Shown here one piece after another: positions 6,648 through 7,214 of a DNA stretch of 7,214 nt. The notes beneath the pieces are model-generated. The model was not told where the DNA came from. It did no database searches and was given only the letters and a program-made list of their open reading frames with translations. The position numbers and the translations under genes are program-made. This DNA comes from Thermodesulfobacteriales bacterium (GTDB taxonomy: Bacteria > Desulfobacterota_D > UBA1144 > Nemesobacterales > UBA2774): NCBI GenBank assembly GCA_004525335.1, contig SPCL01000103.1, positions 1 through 7,214 of the forward strand, in the 5' to 3' direction. Each line of letters opens with the position of its first letter. Position 1 is the first letter of the stretch.

Positions 6648-6803
6648 GGATTAAAAATTATAAAGTTGTTATGGGTAGATAATTCCGAAGGTTGTATGAA
6701 ATTAAATTGTAAATCACATAAATGAGGGTCTGGTTCTTTCATATAATTTGTAGTATAAATTTGTTAAAAATTTAAGACACTTAGGCCTCTACACCACAAT
6801 GAG

Positions 6804-6832
6804 AGTGTAGGATATTTGGTAATGCATGTCAA
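6804..6832 (-). promoter_or_regulatory. Candidate sigma70 promoter TTGACA-17-TACACT
   Basis: The minus strand carries a perfect -35 TTGACA (6827-6832), a 17-base spacer and TACACT (6804-6809, 4 of 6 consensus). Initiation near 6797 would give a leader of about 180 bases in front of thiL. A 6-bp inverted repeat (CTACAC 6789-6794, GTGTAG 6805-6810) overlaps the -10 and start region and could act as an operator. It could drive thiL or a short untranslated RNA; sequence alone cannot decide. Confidence 0.4.
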
Positions 6833-6849
6833 TAAAAATAAATCTGCGT

Positions 6850-6866
6850 AAACATTCTTAATGTTT
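6850..6866. repeat. 17-bp dyad AAACATT-ctt-AATGTTT
   Basis: A perfect 7-bp inverted repeat with a 3-base centre in the non-coding stretch between the hydrolase gene and thiL. It could be a transcription-factor operator or a small AT-rich hairpin. It is not followed directly by a T-run on either strand, so an intrinsic terminator is unlikely; on the minus strand a T-rich patch begins only about 10 bases later. Confidence 0.4.
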
Positions 6867-6994
6867 CTCGTGTACTGCCCCTTTTGTCAATACCGGTTTA
6901 AGTTGGAATTAGGGGAAATATACTACCGTCACGTTTGAAACCTTATATAATAAATCTAACTAAACATATGGACCTATTGCCTGGGGCACCACAG

Positions 6995-7214
6995 TTATGC
7001 CAACCAATCCACGCATTCCTGGGTACTCATAGTGAAGACTCCAATATTTTCAAGTTCTGACAATCCTTGATCGTATACCTGTGAGATAGCATCTTTGGCT
7101 AAGATAATTTTCAAATCCCGCTCACTTGCCTCATAGATGCTGGTTCTTGGACAATTGGGAAAGTTACAACCACAGAATACAAGTGTATTGACATAAATAT
7201 TTTTAAGATGCTCC
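6995..7214 (-). CDS. Isochorismatase-family cysteine hydrolase (5' partial)
   Basis: The last 72 residues of an isochorismatase-like hydrolase on the minus strand; the frame is open through the right edge (first full codon 7211-7213) and ends in TAA at 6995-6997. The visible part matches the C-terminal half of the fold: a hydrophobic strand NTLVFCGC, then NFPNCPRTSIYEASERDL, containing the expected nucleophile Cys at fragment residue 21 (codon 7151-7153) and the helix after it. The strand-turn LKIILAKDAIS and the last segment ELENIGVFTMSTQECVDWL follow. The NFPNCPR form of the nucleophile loop is typical of one uncharacterised subgroup, so the substrate cannot be named. The catalytic Asp and Lys expected in the N-terminal half are outside the window. 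It reads in the same direction as thiL but is separated by about 350 bases, so it is probably a different transcription unit. Confidence 0.85.
   Translation of the reverse strand, partial: EHLKNIYVNTLVFCGCNFPNCPRTSIYEASERDLKIILAKDAISQVYDQGLSELENIGVFTMSTQECVDWLA

Larger units (their letters stand above)
6639..6994. other. Non-coding stretch upstream of thiL
   Basis: About 350 AT-rich bases with no convincing gene on either strand; the longest minus-strand frame is 39 codons (6623-6742), without a ribosome site and overlapping thiL. It holds two promoter candidates for thiL, an inverted repeat at the -10 of the distal one, the AAACATT/AATGTTT dyad, an AT-only inverted repeat (TAAATTT 6756-6762, AAATTTA 6768-6774), and two copies of TGTCAATA (6827-6834 and 6885-6892). 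From 6871 the plus strand reads TGTACTGCCCCTTTTGT, resembling ends of IS150-group insertion sequences. No thiamine riboswitch core was recognised. There is no clear terminator for the hydrolase gene, apart from a 4-bp TGCC/GGCA stem near 6978-6988 without a T-run. Confidence 0.6.

Noticed and set aside
6623..6742. Minus-strand 39-codon frame upstream of thiL
   Set aside because: No ribosome site precedes the ATG, composition is AT-driven, and it overlaps the thiL start in another frame. It could be a leader peptide but nothing supports that.
6639..6800. Thiamine (TPP) riboswitch in front of thiL
   Set aside because: Neither the CUGAGA element nor the ACCUGAU-type conserved core could be found in the minus-strand leader.
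1..7214. Defence, secretion or biosynthetic island
   Set aside because: Every gene recognised is a housekeeping or widespread metabolic gene, and spacing and codon use look uniform. Only the 6639-6994 spacer hints at past mobile activity.

Overview
The window looks like ordinary core chromosome of a Gram-negative bacterium. It is moderately AT-rich and tightly packed, and most of it is housekeeping genes. A periplasmic-type lytic transglycosylase with a helical-repeat N-terminal half argues for an outer-membrane-bearing cell. The mix of genes resembles deltaproteobacterial or related uncultured lineages, but the sequence does not fix the phylum and that placement is a weak inference.

Layout, left to right. 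(1) Positions 1-1293, plus strand: the 3' 430 codons of an Slt70-like soluble lytic transglycosylase, running off the left edge. (2) Positions 1290-2515, minus strand: hisB then hisH, two consecutive steps of histidine biosynthesis, converging on the transglycosylase gene with overlapping stop codons. (3) Positions 2516-2609: a short divergent intergenic region with a candidate hisB promoter. (4) Positions 2610-3059, plus strand: ybeY, the rRNA-maturation endoribonuclease, with a GTG start. (5) Positions 3071-6617 (or 6638), minus strand: a three-gene unit transcribed as thiL, then a CNNM/CorC-type membrane protein, then a second CNNM/CorC paralogue, with junctions of 0 bp and an 11-bp overlap. 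(6) Positions 6639-6994: a 350-bp non-coding stretch with promoter-like elements, a dyad, and a possible relic of an insertion-sequence end. (7) Positions 6995-7214, minus strand: the C-terminal part of an isochorismatase-family cysteine hydrolase, running off the right edge.

How the genes work together. HisH supplies ammonia to HisF (not in the window) to make imidazole-glycerol phosphate, which HisB then dehydrates. ThiL makes thiamine diphosphate. The two CNNM/CorC proteins are probable divalent-cation (Mg2+/Co2+) transport or homeostasis proteins, and a functional link to ThiL beyond co-transcription is only a guess. YbeY and the transglycosylase are independent housekeeping functions.

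I saw no CRISPR array, tRNA, rRNA, intact mobile element, toxin-antitoxin pair, defence locus or recognisable riboswitch, and no convincing evidence of a new biological system. The points most worth a second look are the tandem CNNM paralogues that differ at a conserved membrane-domain motif, the near-leaderless hisB promoter arrangement, the start-site conflict at thiL, and the non-coding stretch at 6639-6994.
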